A DNA stretch of 64,000 bases from NCBI RefSeq assembly GCF_020709055.1, contig NZ_JAJFCK010000003.1, positions 47,771 through 111,770 of the forward strand. The letters run 5' to 3'. The notes beneath the pieces were generated by a model. The model was not told where the DNA came from and did no database searches. It saw only the letters and a list, made by a program, of their open reading frames with translations. The DNA comes from Ruminococcus callidus (lineage in GTDB: Bacteria > Bacillota > Clostridia > Oscillospirales > Ruminococcaceae). Each line of letters starts with the position of its first letter. Within the stretch, counting starts at the first letter, position 1. Positions 7,641 to 16,623 of this stretch are shown one piece after another. A program made the position numbers and the translations under genes.

Positions 7641-8891
7641 TCAGTCGCTTGTTTTCAGCCCGGTGGAATCCATATCTACCGGAGGCAGATCGTCCAATGT
7701 AGAAAGATAGTCCCGCACCTGTGCGTAATAACGCCGCAGAAACTTGTTGGATGCAGCGGTCATGTAGACATAGAAGGGTTTGCCCTCGGAACGTTTGTGG
7801 TCAAGGAACTGGTAGACCGGCTCATCCTGAGGTGAGCATTTCAGGTATATCCCCATGATATTGAACAGCGTTTTGCGGAGATATGGAGAGCCACGCTTGG
7901 AGGATTTGTTACTCCTTACGTTCTTGTCACCGGACTGATTGGGCATGGGATCAATACCTGCAAAGGCAACCAGAGACTGCTTTCGTTCAAAGCGGCGCAC
8001 ATCGCCGATCTCAGCCATGAGCTGCGGGCCGAAGGACTTCCCAACACCGTACATCGCCATGACCACAGGGTACTCTGGCAGCGTAGAGGCAAGACGTTCC
8101 ATTTCTGCACGGTAGGTTTCCACGCTGCGGGAGATGCTGGTGAGCTGGTTCGCCGCTTCCTGTACGAGGACTTTCGTTACCTCAGATTTAGGGACCAGAA
8201 CGACAGCGTTTTTGGCAAGGGAATACACTTCCACGGCATTGCCCTGCTTGAAGATGTAGCCATGGCGCTTGCACCATTTTCGGTAGCGCTCAGAGAATGC
8301 GTTGAGACTCTGCTTCCGCACGCACTCCACATGCCAGAAGGTATGGACAAAATCAACCCATTTCTGCGTCCCATCGCTTCGCACAGGGCTGTCAAAGCAC
8401 TTGCGGATGCCGGGGAAGGACTGTTCCAAAAGAGCAATCAGGTTGTTTGCAGAGGCTGTCCGCTGCTTGGAAGCAAGCTGAAACTGACGGTTCAATGTTT
8501 TCAGATCATAACGAATGGTATCCATAGGGGTATAGTCTCGCAGATCAGCCCAGTTGTCAAGAGCGTATCGGGCGATCTTCACAGCATCGGCCTTGTCGGT
8601 TTTCACACGGCGTAGAGAATTGGCACCGTATTCCTTAATGAGCAGCGGATTTACTGCACTGACATAAAGACCGGCTTCATGCAATGCTTTTGCGACCGGC
8701 TCATAATAGCGGCCTGTGTGCTCCAGTACGACACGGGTTTCCCCATCAAGAGCCTTCAACTGCTCAGCGAGAGAAGCCAACCCTTCCGTATTGTGGGCGA
8801 CATCGAATGGCAGCCGAACGACCTCGCCAAAGGGGCGAAGCACTGCCACCGTACTCTTTCTGCTTGAAACATCAATGCCTGCTGCGTTCAT
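7641..8891 (-). CDS. IS110-family transposase (DEDD recombinase)
   Basis: 416 residues from the ATG that has GGGAG seven bases upstream; a start nine codons earlier has no such site. The N-terminal RuvC-like DEDD domain shows GIDVSSRKS (residues 5-13), EHTGRYYEP near 66 and KTDKADAVKIARYA near 110. The C-terminal transposase_20 domain holds MYGVGKSFGPQLMAEIGD (about 275) and FAGIDPMPNQSG. The nucleophilic Ser is expected in the segment after this. The element is inserted head-to-head with the coupling-protein operon and splits the ICE between the gene ending at 7420 and the PcfB gene. Confidence 0.92.
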   Translation of the reverse strand: MNAAGIDVSSRKSTVAVLRPFGEVVRLPFDVAHNTEGLASLAEQLKALDGETRVVLEHTGRYYEPVAKALHEAGLYVSAVNPLLIKEYGANSLRRVKTDKADAVKIARYALDNWADLRDYTPMDTIRYDLKTLNRQFQLASKQRTASANNLIALLEQSFPGIRKCFDSPVRSDGTQKWVDFVHTFWHVECVRKQSLNAFSERYRKWCKRHGYIFKQGNAVEVYSLAKNAVVLVPKSEVTKVLVQEAANQLTSISRSVETYRAEMERLASTLPEYPVVMAMYGVGKSFGPQLMAEIGDVRRFERKQSLVAFAGIDPMPNQSGDKNVRSNKSSKRGSPYLRKTLFNIMGIYLKCSPQDEPVYQFLDHKRSEGKPFYVYMTAASNKFLRRYYAQVRDYLSTLDDLPPVDMDSTGLKTSD

Positions 8892-9100
8892 ACAATCACT
8901 CCCGGTTAGAATTTGCAATGGACAAAAGCCATCTTACCCATTGCCGATTCCATCTGTTTGCTGACACGAACGCATTGGCTCTACCTGCACAAATCGAACA
9001 CTGCGAATAGGAGGATGGCTGACTGACTTTCTGGCGGACGTATTAGCCCTTGGAGGCTTAGGTCAGACCATTACCTCACTATTCTAACAGTTTAGGCAAC
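8892..9100 (-). ncRNA. Candidate IS110 bridge-RNA region
   Basis: Members of the IS110 group carry, between their left end and the recombinase gene, a non-coding segment that yields a bridge RNA pairing with target and donor DNA. The 209 bases upstream of this transposase have no gene on either strand, which is the right place and size. The boundaries are estimated; the RNA loops were not modelled. Confidence 0.4.
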
Positions 9101-9167
9101 GAGATGTCCCATGCCTATGGCTGGCTGCCATAAACCAAGGGGCAAATATATAGTAACAGGAGGTTTT

Positions 9168-9638
9168 ATGCAGGAAGAAGTAAACCAAAAAACGGTTGCC
9201 CTTTCGATCAGGACAACGAAGCTCACAGGAAAAGTGCTGGCTGCCGCTCTTGGCAAGGTGGTTCGGGCGCTGCAAAAGCACCACCGGAAGGCGCTGACCC
9301 CGCAGGGACGCCAGAGCGTGAAAAAGCTGATGAACCACTATGGCGGCAAAAGTGCCATGCCCTATGTGGGAGCTCCAAAGGATTTTGACCGGATCGCGAA
9401 GGAGTTCCATGTGGACTACGCTTTCCATAAAGTGAGCCCCGGTCATTACCTGCTGTTTTTCAAAGCCAATCAGGCGGACGCTATCACGGCGGCCTTCCAG
9501 AAGTACAGCGCAAAGGTGCTGAACAAAGAGCAGGACAAGGCTTCCATCCTCGGCCAGCTTCGGAAATTCACGGAGCAGATCAGGACACAGGCAAAGGAAA
9601 AGCAGCGGACCAGAGAGGCGGTGAAGGACGGACGTTGA
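9168..9638 (+). CDS. PcfB/DUF3801 family protein
   Basis: 156 residues; ATG at 9168 with AGGAGG 5 bases upstream. The sequence TVALSIRTTKLTGKVLAAALGKVV at the start and HYLLFFKANQADAITAAFQKYSAK near 100 are typical of DUF3801, whose member PcfB works with the coupling protein PcfC in relaxosome recruitment of enterococcal pCF10. The stop overlaps the start of the VirD4 gene by 4 bases, as usual for this gene pair. IS110 sits immediately upstream and probably removed its original promoter context. Confidence 0.88.
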   Translation: MQEEVNQKTVALSIRTTKLTGKVLAAALGKVVRALQKHHRKALTPQGRQSVKKLMNHYGGKSAMPYVGAPKDFDRIAKEFHVDYAFHKVSPGHYLLFFKANQADAITAAFQKYSAKVLNKEQDKASILGQLRKFTEQIRTQAKEKQRTREAVKDGR

Positions 9639-11458
9639 GTGACAAGATCAGAAAATATGTGCTCCCAAACCTGCCGTACCTCTTTGTGTTCTGGTTCTTC
9701 TCCAAAATCGGGACGGCCTACCGGATCGCCCCCGGCACAGACTTCGGGACAAAGCTCATGGGGATGCTCGATACCTTCCCCAAAGCATTTGAAACCTACT
9801 GGCCGGGGCTGGGAGGTATTGACCTGCTGGTGGGCCTTGCCGGTGCGGCTGGGGTGTATCTGCTGATACAGTCAAAGATCAGGCAGGCGAAAAAATTCCG
9901 GCGGGATGCGGAGTACGGCACCGCCCGCTTTGGAACAAAGGAAGATATAAAGCCATTTGTTGACCCTAAATTTCAGAACAATGTCATTCTGACCGGGACG
10001 GAGTTCCTTACCATGAACACCCGTCCGAAGATACCCGCCAATGCCCGGAACCTAAACGCCTGTGTCATCGGCTCGTCCGGCTCGGGAAAGACAAGGTTCT
10101 GGCTGACCCCGCAGCTTCTTCAAGCCCATTCCTCGTATGTGGTGGTAGACCCGAAGGGCGGCACTCTCGACCAGTGCGGGCGGTTTCTGCAACGGGAGAA
10201 ATACAGGGTGCGGGTGTTCAACAGTATCGACTTTTCAAAATCCATGCACTACAATCCGCTGGCCTATATCAAGACAGAAAGCGATGTTTTGAAATTTGTT
10301 ACCGCCCTGATTGCCAACACCAAAGACGACGGCAAGGAGGGCGACGAGTTCTGGACCAAAGCCGAAACCCTCTTGTACTGCGCCCTTGTGGCCTACATCG
10401 TGTTTGAGGGGCCGGAGGAAGAACGCAACATGAATACGCTGGTGGAAATGATAAACAGCATGGAAGTCCGGGAGGATGACGAAACCTTCAAAAATGCGGT
10501 GGACTATATGTTTGACGGGCTGGAACGCCGCAGCCCCCAGCACTTCGCCGTGAGGCAGTATAAGAAATACAAGCTCGCCAGCGGCAAGACAGCCAAAAGC
10601 ATCTTGATTTCCTGCGGTGCAAGACTGGCTCCCTTTGATATTCCCCAGCTTCGGGAGATCATGTCTTATGACGAACTGGAGCTGGATAAGCTGGGGGATG
10701 AAAAATCAGCGCTGTTCTTTCTTATCAGCGACACGGACACCACCTACAACTTTTTGGTTGCCCTCGCTTTTTCGCAGATGTTCAACCTTCTGTGTGAACG
10801 GGCTGATAACACCTATGGCGGGCGTCTGCCCTACCATGTGCGGGTGCTATGGGACGAGGCTGCCAACACCGGGCAGGTGCCGGGGCTGGAAAAGATTGTG
10901 GCCGTCATTCGTTCCCGGGAGATCAGCCTGACGCTCTTTTATCAGGCTATGAGCCAGTGCAAGGCATTGTACAAAGACCATTCCGAAACCATCATGGGAA
11001 ACATGGACAGTATCGTGTTCCTCGGAGGCCGGGAGGCTTCCACCCTAAAGGATATTTCGGAAAACTGGCTGGGCAAGGCCACCATCTCTATGCAGACCGA
11101 GGGCCGAAGCCGGGGACAGTCTGAAAGTTACAGCCAGAATATGCAGCGGCTTGGCCGGGAACTGATGACCACCAGCGAGATCACCACCATGCCCGGGGAT
11201 AAATGTATCTTGCAGCTTCGGGGGCTCCCGCCCTTCCTGTCCCCGAAGTATGACTTGAAAAAGCACCCGAATTACAAGTACACAGCCGAATTTGATAAAA
11301 AGAAAAACGCCTTCCGCTTGGAAAGCCTGTTCCGCCACCGGCCATTGAGACTAAAGCCGGAGGACGAATACACGGTGTACGAAGTGGACGGCTCCGACAC
11401 GGACGAAGAAGCTGACCTGTTGAATTTCGATGATCTGGACAGCGACGAGTTTGTGTAA
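9635..11458 (+). CDS. virD4: VirD4/TraG-family type IV coupling protein
   Basis: 607 residues; starts with TTG overlapping the preceding stop. Two membrane helices lie in the first about 90 residues (LPYLFVFWFFSKIG; IDLLVGLAGAAGVYLLI). The ATPase domain has Walker A GSSGSGKT near 146 and Walker B VRVLWDEA near 403. It couples the relaxase-DNA complex to the secretion channel and pumps the strand out. The acidic C-terminal tail (SDTDEEADLLNFDDLDSDEF) is typical of this subfamily. A terminator follows at once. Confidence 0.95.
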   Translation: MSDKIRKYVLPNLPYLFVFWFFSKIGTAYRIAPGTDFGTKLMGMLDTFPKAFETYWPGLGGIDLLVGLAGAAGVYLLIQSKIRQAKKFRRDAEYGTARFGTKEDIKPFVDPKFQNNVILTGTEFLTMNTRPKIPANARNLNACVIGSSGSGKTRFWLTPQLLQAHSSYVVVDPKGGTLDQCGRFLQREKYRVRVFNSIDFSKSMHYNPLAYIKTESDVLKFVTALIANTKDDGKEGDEFWTKAETLLYCALVAYIVFEGPEEERNMNTLVEMINSMEVREDDETFKNAVDYMFDGLERRSPQHFAVRQYKKYKLASGKTAKSILISCGARLAPFDIPQLREIMSYDELELDKLGDEKSALFFLISDTDTTYNFLVALAFSQMFNLLCERADNTYGGRLPYHVRVLWDEAANTGQVPGLEKIVAVIRSREISLTLFYQAMSQCKALYKDHSETIMGNMDSIVFLGGREASTLKDISENWLGKATISMQTEGRSRGQSESYSQNMQRLGRELMTTSEITTMPGDKCILQLRGLPPFLSPKYDLKKHPNYKYTAEFDKKKNAFRLESLFRHRPLRLKPEDEYTVYEVDGSDTDEEADLLNFDDLDSDEFV

Positions 11459-11481
11459 CTTCGGGCCATGATAACCCGAAG
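11459..11481. repeat. 23-bp ICE palindrome, copy 4
   Basis: CTTCGGGCCA, TGA, TAACCCGAAG. Begins on the base after the virD4 stop codon and abuts a terminator stem. Confidence 0.85.
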
Positions 11482-11482
11482 C

Positions 11483-11507
11483 GCCGCCGATGTGGGCGGC
11501 TTTTTTT
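11483..11507 (+). terminator. Terminator after virD4
   Basis: GCCGCC and GGCGGC form a stem around GATGTG, followed by seven T. Confidence 0.8.
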
Positions 11508-11547
11508 GTACCCAAAACCATCAAACAAACAAAATGGAGGAACGTAT

Positions 11548-11763
11548 ATGGAATTTTTCAATCAGGCAATCGACATTCTTAAAATTCTGGTCATGGCTCT
11601 TGGCGCTGGTCTGGCGGTATGGGGCGTCATCAACCTTCTGGAAGGTTACGGGTCGGACAACCCTGCGGCAAAAAGCCAGGGCATTAAGCAGCTCATGGCG
11701 GGCGGCGGTGTCGTTCTGATCGGCCTTCAGCTTATCCCTCTGCTGTCCGGGCTGTTCAGCTAA
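11548..11763 (+). CDS. Maff2-family small membrane protein
   Basis: 71 residues with two hydrophobic helices (ILKILVMALGAGLAVWGVI and GGGVVLIGLQLIPLLSGLF) joined by EGYGSDNPAAKSQG, the signature of the Maff2 family. ATG chosen because GGAGG lies 8 bases upstream. By position and shape it is the VirB2/pilin-like or channel component of Gram-positive ICEs; the role is inferred from context. Confidence 0.88.
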   Translation: MEFFNQAIDILKILVMALGAGLAVWGVINLLEGYGSDNPAAKSQGIKQLMAGGGVVLIGLQLIPLLSGLFS

Positions 11764-11804
11764 ATGTCACCCATTGTCCCTTTTTCCAGAAAAGGAGCTG
11801 ATAT

Positions 11805-12671
11805 ATGGACTTTATCATCGACGCAATCGTTGAATGGCTGAAAGGTCTGCTCGTCGATGGTATCATGGGGAATCTGGACGGCCTTTTCGATAACGTCAAT
11901 CAGAGCGTTGGCGAAATCGCCACACAGGTAGGCACGACCCCGGCGGACTGGAACGCCGGGGTCTTTTCCATGATACGACAGATCTCCGAAACTGCCATTC
12001 TGCCAATCGCCGGGGTCATCCTCACTTTTGTTATGACCTATGAACTGATACAGATGCTCATAGAACGCAACAACCTCCATGAAGTTGACACATGGATGTT
12101 TTTTAAGTGGGTGTTCAAAACCTTTGTGGCTGTGATGATCCTGACGAATACCTTCAATATCGTGCTGGCGGTCTTTGATGTGAGCCAGCATGTGATCCAG
12201 CAGTCAGCGGGCATTATCCAGAACGGGACAGAAATCACGCCGGATGTGCTGGACAGTCTGCGGACAGAGCTTGAGGCGATGGAGTTAGGCCCTCTGTTCG
12301 GACTCTGGCTCCAGTCCTTCCTGATCCAGCTTACCATGATTGCCTTAAACATCGTGATTTTCGTCATCGTATATGGCCGTATGATTGAAATTTATTTACT
12401 CACAAGTTTAGCGCCTATCCCGTTTGCCACAGTCCCCAACAGGGAAACCGGACACATGGGGCAGAACTATTTCCGCTCCCTCTTTGCGGTGGGCTTTCAA
12501 GGTCTATTGATCTTAGTCTGTGTCGCCATCTATGCGGTGCTGATCCAGAGTATCGCCACCGACGGCGACCCCATCGGGGCAATCTGGGGCTGTGTGGGAT
12601 ATACGGTGCTGCTGTGTTTTACCTTATTCAAAACAGGCAGTCTTGCAAAATCCATCTTCGGCTGCCATTAA
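11805..12671 (+). CDS. VirB6/TrbL-like conjugation membrane protein
   Basis: 288 residues with an amphipathic N-terminus and about five membrane segments (for example TAILPIAGVILTFVMTYELI, VFKTFVAVMILTNTFNIVLAV, MIALNIVIFVIVYG, LFAVGFQGLLILVCVAIYAVL). The conserved LTSLAPIPFATVPNRE lies near 205. It should form the inner channel of the type IV secretion apparatus. It sits between Maff2 and VirB4, as in other Tn1549-like elements. Confidence 0.85.
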   Translation: MDFIIDAIVEWLKGLLVDGIMGNLDGLFDNVNQSVGEIATQVGTTPADWNAGVFSMIRQISETAILPIAGVILTFVMTYELIQMLIERNNLHEVDTWMFFKWVFKTFVAVMILTNTFNIVLAVFDVSQHVIQQSAGIIQNGTEITPDVLDSLRTELEAMELGPLFGLWLQSFLIQLTMIALNIVIFVIVYGRMIEIYLLTSLAPIPFATVPNRETGHMGQNYFRSLFAVGFQGLLILVCVAIYAVLIQSIATDGDPIGAIWGCVGYTVLLCFTLFKTGSLAKSIFGCH

Positions 12672-12675
12672 GAGA

Positions 12676-12698
12676 CTTCGGGCCATGCTGACCCGAAG
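12676..12698. repeat. 23-bp ICE palindrome, copy 5
   Basis: CTTCGGGCCA, TGC, TGACCCGAAG, just before the ribosome site of the SpoVG gene. Confidence 0.9.
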
Positions 12699-12714
12699 CG
12701 GAAAGGAGAAATCC

Positions 12715-13137
12715 ATGCAGGAAAAAACTGCGGGCGGAACACCAGCCGCCCCTATAAAGCTGGATGTAAGCGTGCGGGTCATCGAACCTGTGAAAAACCT
12801 CATGGGCTTTGCCAGCGTGAAATTCAATGACTGCTTTGTGGTGGAAAATCTGAAAATCGTACAGGGCAGCAAGGGGCTCTTTCTTGGGATGCCCAGCCAG
12901 CCAGACGGCAAAGGCGGCTACCGGGATATGGCCTACCCTGTCACAAAGGAGTTCCGGGAACAGCTCAACACCGCTGTTCTGCAAGCCTATGAGGCAAAGC
13001 TGGAACAGATGGCGGAGCGCGGCTCTGTGGGGCGTGCGTCCATCAGCGACCAGCTCAAAGCCGGAAAAGCGGCTGCCGAACAGGCAAAGGCAGAACGGCC
13101 TCCGAAGGAAAAGCCCAGCCGCAGCGCAGAGCGTTGA
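12715..13137 (+). CDS. SpoVG-family protein
   Basis: 140 residues from the ATG after AAAGGAG. The SpoVG core is seen as LDVSVRVIEPVKNLMGFASVKFND, then FVVENLKIVQGSKGLFLGMPS and YRDMAYPVTKEFREQL (residues 14-90), followed by an Ala/Lys-rich tail. SpoVG proteins bind nucleic acid and regulate gene expression; an ICE copy is common in this family of elements and may regulate transfer genes. Palindromes flank the gene on both sides. Confidence 0.9.
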   Translation: MQEKTAGGTPAAPIKLDVSVRVIEPVKNLMGFASVKFNDCFVVENLKIVQGSKGLFLGMPSQPDGKGGYRDMAYPVTKEFREQLNTAVLQAYEAKLEQMAERGSVGRASISDQLKAGKAAAEQAKAERPPKEKPSRSAER

Positions 13138-13160
13138 CCTCGGGCCATGCTGGCCCGAAG
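13138..13160. repeat. 23-bp ICE palindrome, copy 6
   Basis: CCTCGGGCCA, TGC, TGGCCCGAAG, directly after the spoVG-like stop and 8 bases before the next ribosome site. Confidence 0.92.
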
Positions 13161-13179
13161 CAGAAAGGAGGCGGAAACC

Positions 13180-13800
13180 ATGCCACGCAAACGGACGGGC
13201 TATGACGCGGCCTGCTATTACGACGGAAAACTGCTGGGCCGCTGTACCAAAGCGGACAGCGATGCCTATACCCTGTTGATGAACGCCTGCGGCGGGGAGG
13301 CTGCCCGTGTTCTTCGGGAATATGCCTATTTTTCCCCAGAACTGAAAGCCATCTTGGAAAAGGCGGCGCTCATGCAGGCGGACCGGAGCCGGACGGGCGG
13401 AATGTTCCATGCGCCGAAAAGCTCCCCGTGGGGCGAGGTGCAGAATTGTGAAACCCTCTGTCCGGGGGTGTTTCTGGTATCTACCGCCAGCCACGGCGGA
13501 ACGATGGTGGCAAACGAGGTAGCCGCCGTTCTCTCCCCAGCGGCCAAAAAATGCGGCTTCAAGGACAAGGGCTATATCTGCTATGAGGAGGACGCACAGG
13601 AAAGCGTAGTGCTCCGGGAGCTGCTGGACAAAAAGCTGTGGAAAATCCCTGACCGCATTAAGGACAAAGGACAGTTTGAAGAAAAACTCAATCAGTCCAT
13701 CCGGCAGTATCACCCCGAATACTGGCGGGCAAGGCAGAGCGGACGAGAGGCCGCCGAAGCTGCCCGCAGCACAGCCCCGGCCAAAGAGGCCGCAAGATAA
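13180..13800 (+). CDS. DUF7007-like ICE protein
   Basis: 206 residues; ATG at 13180 follows AAAGGAGG by 9 bases (the ATG at 13147 is inside the palindrome). The segment SSPWGEVQNCETLCPGVFLVSTASHGGTMV (residues 86-115) with a later YICYEEDAQESVV resembles the DUF7007 core (WG..Q, GI..VST.SHGG, YEED). C-terminal tail is Ala/Arg rich. The function of this domain is unknown. It sits between SpoVG and PrgI in one transcription unit. Confidence 0.6.
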   Translation: MPRKRTGYDAACYYDGKLLGRCTKADSDAYTLLMNACGGEAARVLREYAYFSPELKAILEKAALMQADRSRTGGMFHAPKSSPWGEVQNCETLCPGVFLVSTASHGGTMVANEVAAVLSPAAKKCGFKDKGYICYEEDAQESVVLRELLDKKLWKIPDRIKDKGQFEEKLNQSIRQYHPEYWRARQSGREAAEAARSTAPAKEAAR

Positions 13801-13823
13801 CCTCGGGTCATGCTGGCCCGAAG
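13801..13823. repeat. 23-bp ICE palindrome, copy 7
   Basis: CCTCGGGTCA, TGC, TGGCCCGAAG, beginning on the base after the stop codon and 8 bases before the prgI ribosome site. Confidence 0.92.
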
Positions 13824-13844
13824 CAATAAAGGAGGTGTACCAAA

Positions 13845-14231
13845 ATGGCCTATGTACCAGTACCAAAAGACCTTTCCAAAATCAAGACAAAGCTGGCCTT
13901 CAATCTGACGAAGCGCCAGCTTGTTTGTTTTTCCAGCGCGGCGGCGGTGGGCCTCCCGGCCTACCTGTTTTCCCGTGGCAGTATCGGGAACAGCGCCGCC
14001 ATGTTCCTGATGATCGGCCTCATGCTCCCGTTCTTCTTTCTGGCTATGTATGAACGGGATGGCCTTCCGCTGGAAAAAGTGCTGAAAAACATCATCCGCA
14101 CCCGGTTCCTCTATCCCCGGGTGCGGCCTTACAAAACCGAAAACTTCTATGCGCTGCTTAGCGCCAGAAAGGAGGCGCAGCCGATTGCGAAACAACAGAA
14201 GGGCCGGAAAGCCCGCAGGCAGAAAGCCTGA
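13845..14231 (+). CDS. prgI: PrgI-family T4SS membrane protein
   Basis: 128 residues, AAGGAGG upstream. The start MAYVPVPKDLSKIKTKLAFNLTKRQL and two membrane helices (about 30-50 and 55-75) followed by LEKVLKNIIRTRFLYPRVRPYKTEN define the PrgI family (VirB3-like position). Its end overlaps the VirB4 start by 47 bases. Confidence 0.9.
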   Translation: MAYVPVPKDLSKIKTKLAFNLTKRQLVCFSSAAAVGLPAYLFSRGSIGNSAAMFLMIGLMLPFFFLAMYERDGLPLEKVLKNIIRTRFLYPRVRPYKTENFYALLSARKEAQPIAKQQKGRKARRQKA

Positions 14232-16578
14232 AAAGCAGGGCCTTATCGGCCTGTTCACGAAAGGAAAGAACATTCCCACCACCGCCCAGCAGACCCTCCC
14301 TTACCGGGAAATGTACCGGGACGGGGTGTGCCGGGTAGCGGACCGCTATTACACCAAAACCATTGAATACGAGGACATCAACTACCAGCTCGCACAGTCC
14401 GAAGATCAGGCGGCCATCTTTGACGGGTGGAGCGCCTGCCTCAACTACTTTGACAGCAGCCTTCCGTTCCAGCTTTCCTTCCTCAACCACCGAAGCCGCC
14501 CGGGCAGCCGGTACAGCGTGAACATCCCCATGCAGGATGACGATTACAACAGCGTCCGGTGCGAGTATGTGGAAATGCTGGAAAACCAGATCGCCAAAAG
14601 CAACAACGGCATTGTTCGCACAAAGCTCCTGACCTTCGGCGTGAACGTGGACGACCTTTCCACCGCCAGGGCAAGGCTGGAACGTGTAGAGGCGGACATT
14701 TGCGGGAACTTCAAAAAGCTGGGCGTCAAGTGCCGCTCCCTTTCGGGGCTGGAACGGCTGGAGCTTCTTCACGGGCAGCTTCACCCCGGCAGCGGCTCCC
14801 CCTTCCGGTTTTCATGGGATATGATCCCCAAAACCGGGCTTTCCACCAAAGACTTTATTGCCCCGGACAGTTTCGATTTTCGTTTCAGCCGTCTGTTCCG
14901 GGTGGGGACGACTTGGGGCGCTGCCTCCTACTTGCAGATTTTGGCCTCGGAGCTCTCGGACAAGCTGCTGGCGGAGCTTTTGGAAATGGACGCGGAAATG
15001 ACCATCACTCTCCATATCCAAACCGTCGATCAGGCCGCCGCCGTAAAATCTATCAAGGCCAAAGTCTCCGACATTGACAAGATGAAGGTGGAGGAACAAA
15101 AGAAGGCAGCCCGGTCAGGGTACGACATGGACATACTTCCACCCGATCTTGTAACGTACAGCAACGACGCAAAGACCCTTCTGGAAGATTTACAGAGCCG
15201 GAATGAAAGAATGTTCCTGCTGACCTTCCTTGTGGTAAACATGGCCCCGACCCGCCGGGAGCTGGACAATGACCTGTTCACGGTGTCCGGTATCGTCCAG
15301 AAATACAACTGCACCTTGAAGCGGCTGGACTTCCAGCAGGAGGACGGTTTTCTTTCCAGCCTTCCGCTGGGCCATAACGGCATTGAGATCAAGCGCGGCA
15401 TGACGACCAGCTCCACGGCCATTTTCGTTCCCTTTATGACGCAGGAGCTCCGCATGGATGGCGAAGCCGTCTATTACGGGCTCAACGCACTTTCCCATAA
15501 CGTCATCATGGCAAACCGGAAAAAGCTCAAAAACCCCAACGGCCTGTTCCTCGGCGTGCCGGGCTCCGGCAAATCCTTTGCCGCAAAGCGAGAGCTTGTG
15601 AACGTGTTCCTTGCCACCCGTGACCGGATCATTGTGGTGGACCCGATGGGCGAATACTCGCCCCTTATCAAGCGGCTGGGCGGACAGGTCATCGAGATCG
15701 CCCCGGACAGCCCCCACCACATCAACCCGATGGACATTGACCTGAGCTTTGACGAGGAAAACCCGATGGCGCTGAAAGCCGACTTTATCCTGTCGCTGAT
15801 GGAGCTGATCGTCGGCGGCAAGGATGGCTTGCAGCCGGTGGAGCGGACCGTCATTGACCGCTGTGTACGCCAGATGTACCGGGAACACTTGCAAAACCCG
15901 GAAACAAGCAAAATGCCGACCCTCCAAACGCTATATGACCTGCTCTGTTCCCAGCCGGAGGGCGAGGCGGTGCGGCTGGCAACGGCCCTTGAAATTTATG
16001 TGTCGGGTTCCCTTAACGTATTCAACCATGAAACCAATGTGGACTTAAACCGCCGTCTGGTATGCCTTGACTTAAAAAAGCTGGGGGCCGGGCTTCGGAC
16101 GATTGCCATGCTCATTATGCAGGACTTGGTAAACTCGCAGGTGTCCATGAATTTCCTGCGCGGTATCGCTACATGGTGCTACTTCGACGAATTTCATGTG
16201 CTGCTCCGTGACCGTCTGACGGCAAGCTATTGTGTGGCGATCTGGAAAATGCTGCGAAAAAAAGGGTGCGTTCCAAGTGCTTTAACGCAGAACGTGAAGG
16301 ACTTTCTGGCAAGCCCGGAGATCGAGAACATCTTTGAAAACTCAGACTTCCTTGTGCTTCTCTCGCAGGCACAGGGGGACCGGCAGATTTTAGCCAAACA
16401 GCTTGGGATCAGCCCCCATCAGCTTTCCTATGTGACCCATACCAATTCCGGCGAAGGGCTGCTGTTCTTCGGAAACACCACCATCCCGTTTGTTGACCGC
16501 TTCCCACAGAACACAGAACTGTACGCCATTATGACCACCCGCCCGGAGGACAAAAAACAGGAAATGAACCGGGCATAA
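14185..16578 (+). CDS. virB4: VirB4-family conjugation ATPase
   Basis: 797 residues from TTG at 14185, nine bases after GGAGG; the ATG at 14149 lies inside prgI without a ribosome site. Walker A is GVPGSGKS near 457 and Walker B is CYFDEFH near 666; the C-terminal domain has LTQNVKDFLASPEIENIFENS and the LGISPHQLSYV region. It powers assembly of the secretion channel. N-terminal 400 residues are the VirB4 N-domain (NIPMQDDDYNSVRCEYVEM). The protein is full length. Confidence 0.95.
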   Translation: MRNNRRAGKPAGRKPEKQGLIGLFTKGKNIPTTAQQTLPYREMYRDGVCRVADRYYTKTIEYEDINYQLAQSEDQAAIFDGWSACLNYFDSSLPFQLSFLNHRSRPGSRYSVNIPMQDDDYNSVRCEYVEMLENQIAKSNNGIVRTKLLTFGVNVDDLSTARARLERVEADICGNFKKLGVKCRSLSGLERLELLHGQLHPGSGSPFRFSWDMIPKTGLSTKDFIAPDSFDFRFSRLFRVGTTWGAASYLQILASELSDKLLAELLEMDAEMTITLHIQTVDQAAAVKSIKAKVSDIDKMKVEEQKKAARSGYDMDILPPDLVTYSNDAKTLLEDLQSRNERMFLLTFLVVNMAPTRRELDNDLFTVSGIVQKYNCTLKRLDFQQEDGFLSSLPLGHNGIEIKRGMTTSSTAIFVPFMTQELRMDGEAVYYGLNALSHNVIMANRKKLKNPNGLFLGVPGSGKSFAAKRELVNVFLATRDRIIVVDPMGEYSPLIKRLGGQVIEIAPDSPHHINPMDIDLSFDEENPMALKADFILSLMELIVGGKDGLQPVERTVIDRCVRQMYREHLQNPETSKMPTLQTLYDLLCSQPEGEAVRLATALEIYVSGSLNVFNHETNVDLNRRLVCLDLKKLGAGLRTIAMLIMQDLVNSQVSMNFLRGIATWCYFDEFHVLLRDRLTASYCVAIWKMLRKKGCVPSALTQNVKDFLASPEIENIFENSDFLVLLSQAQGDRQILAKQLGISPHQLSYVTHTNSGEGLLFFGNTTIPFVDRFPQNTELYAIMTTRPEDKKQEMNRA

Positions 16579-16582
16579 CACA

Positions 16583-16605
16583 CTTCGGGCCATAATGGCC
16601 CGAGG
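16583..16605. repeat. 23-bp ICE palindrome, copy 8
   Basis: CTTCGGGCCA, TAA, TGGCCCGAGG, 4 bases after the virB4 stop. Confidence 0.92.
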
Positions 16606-16623
16606 TTTGGAAAGGAGGGATAC

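Noticed and set aside
7641..9010. Plus-strand frames over the IS110 gene
   Set aside because: Short, without ribosome sites, and antisense to a transposase with clear DEDD motifs.
12628..13866. 412-codon antisense frame over spoVG and the DUF7007-like gene
   Set aside because: Runs against three well-supported genes with ribosome sites; composition is that of a GC-rich shadow frame.
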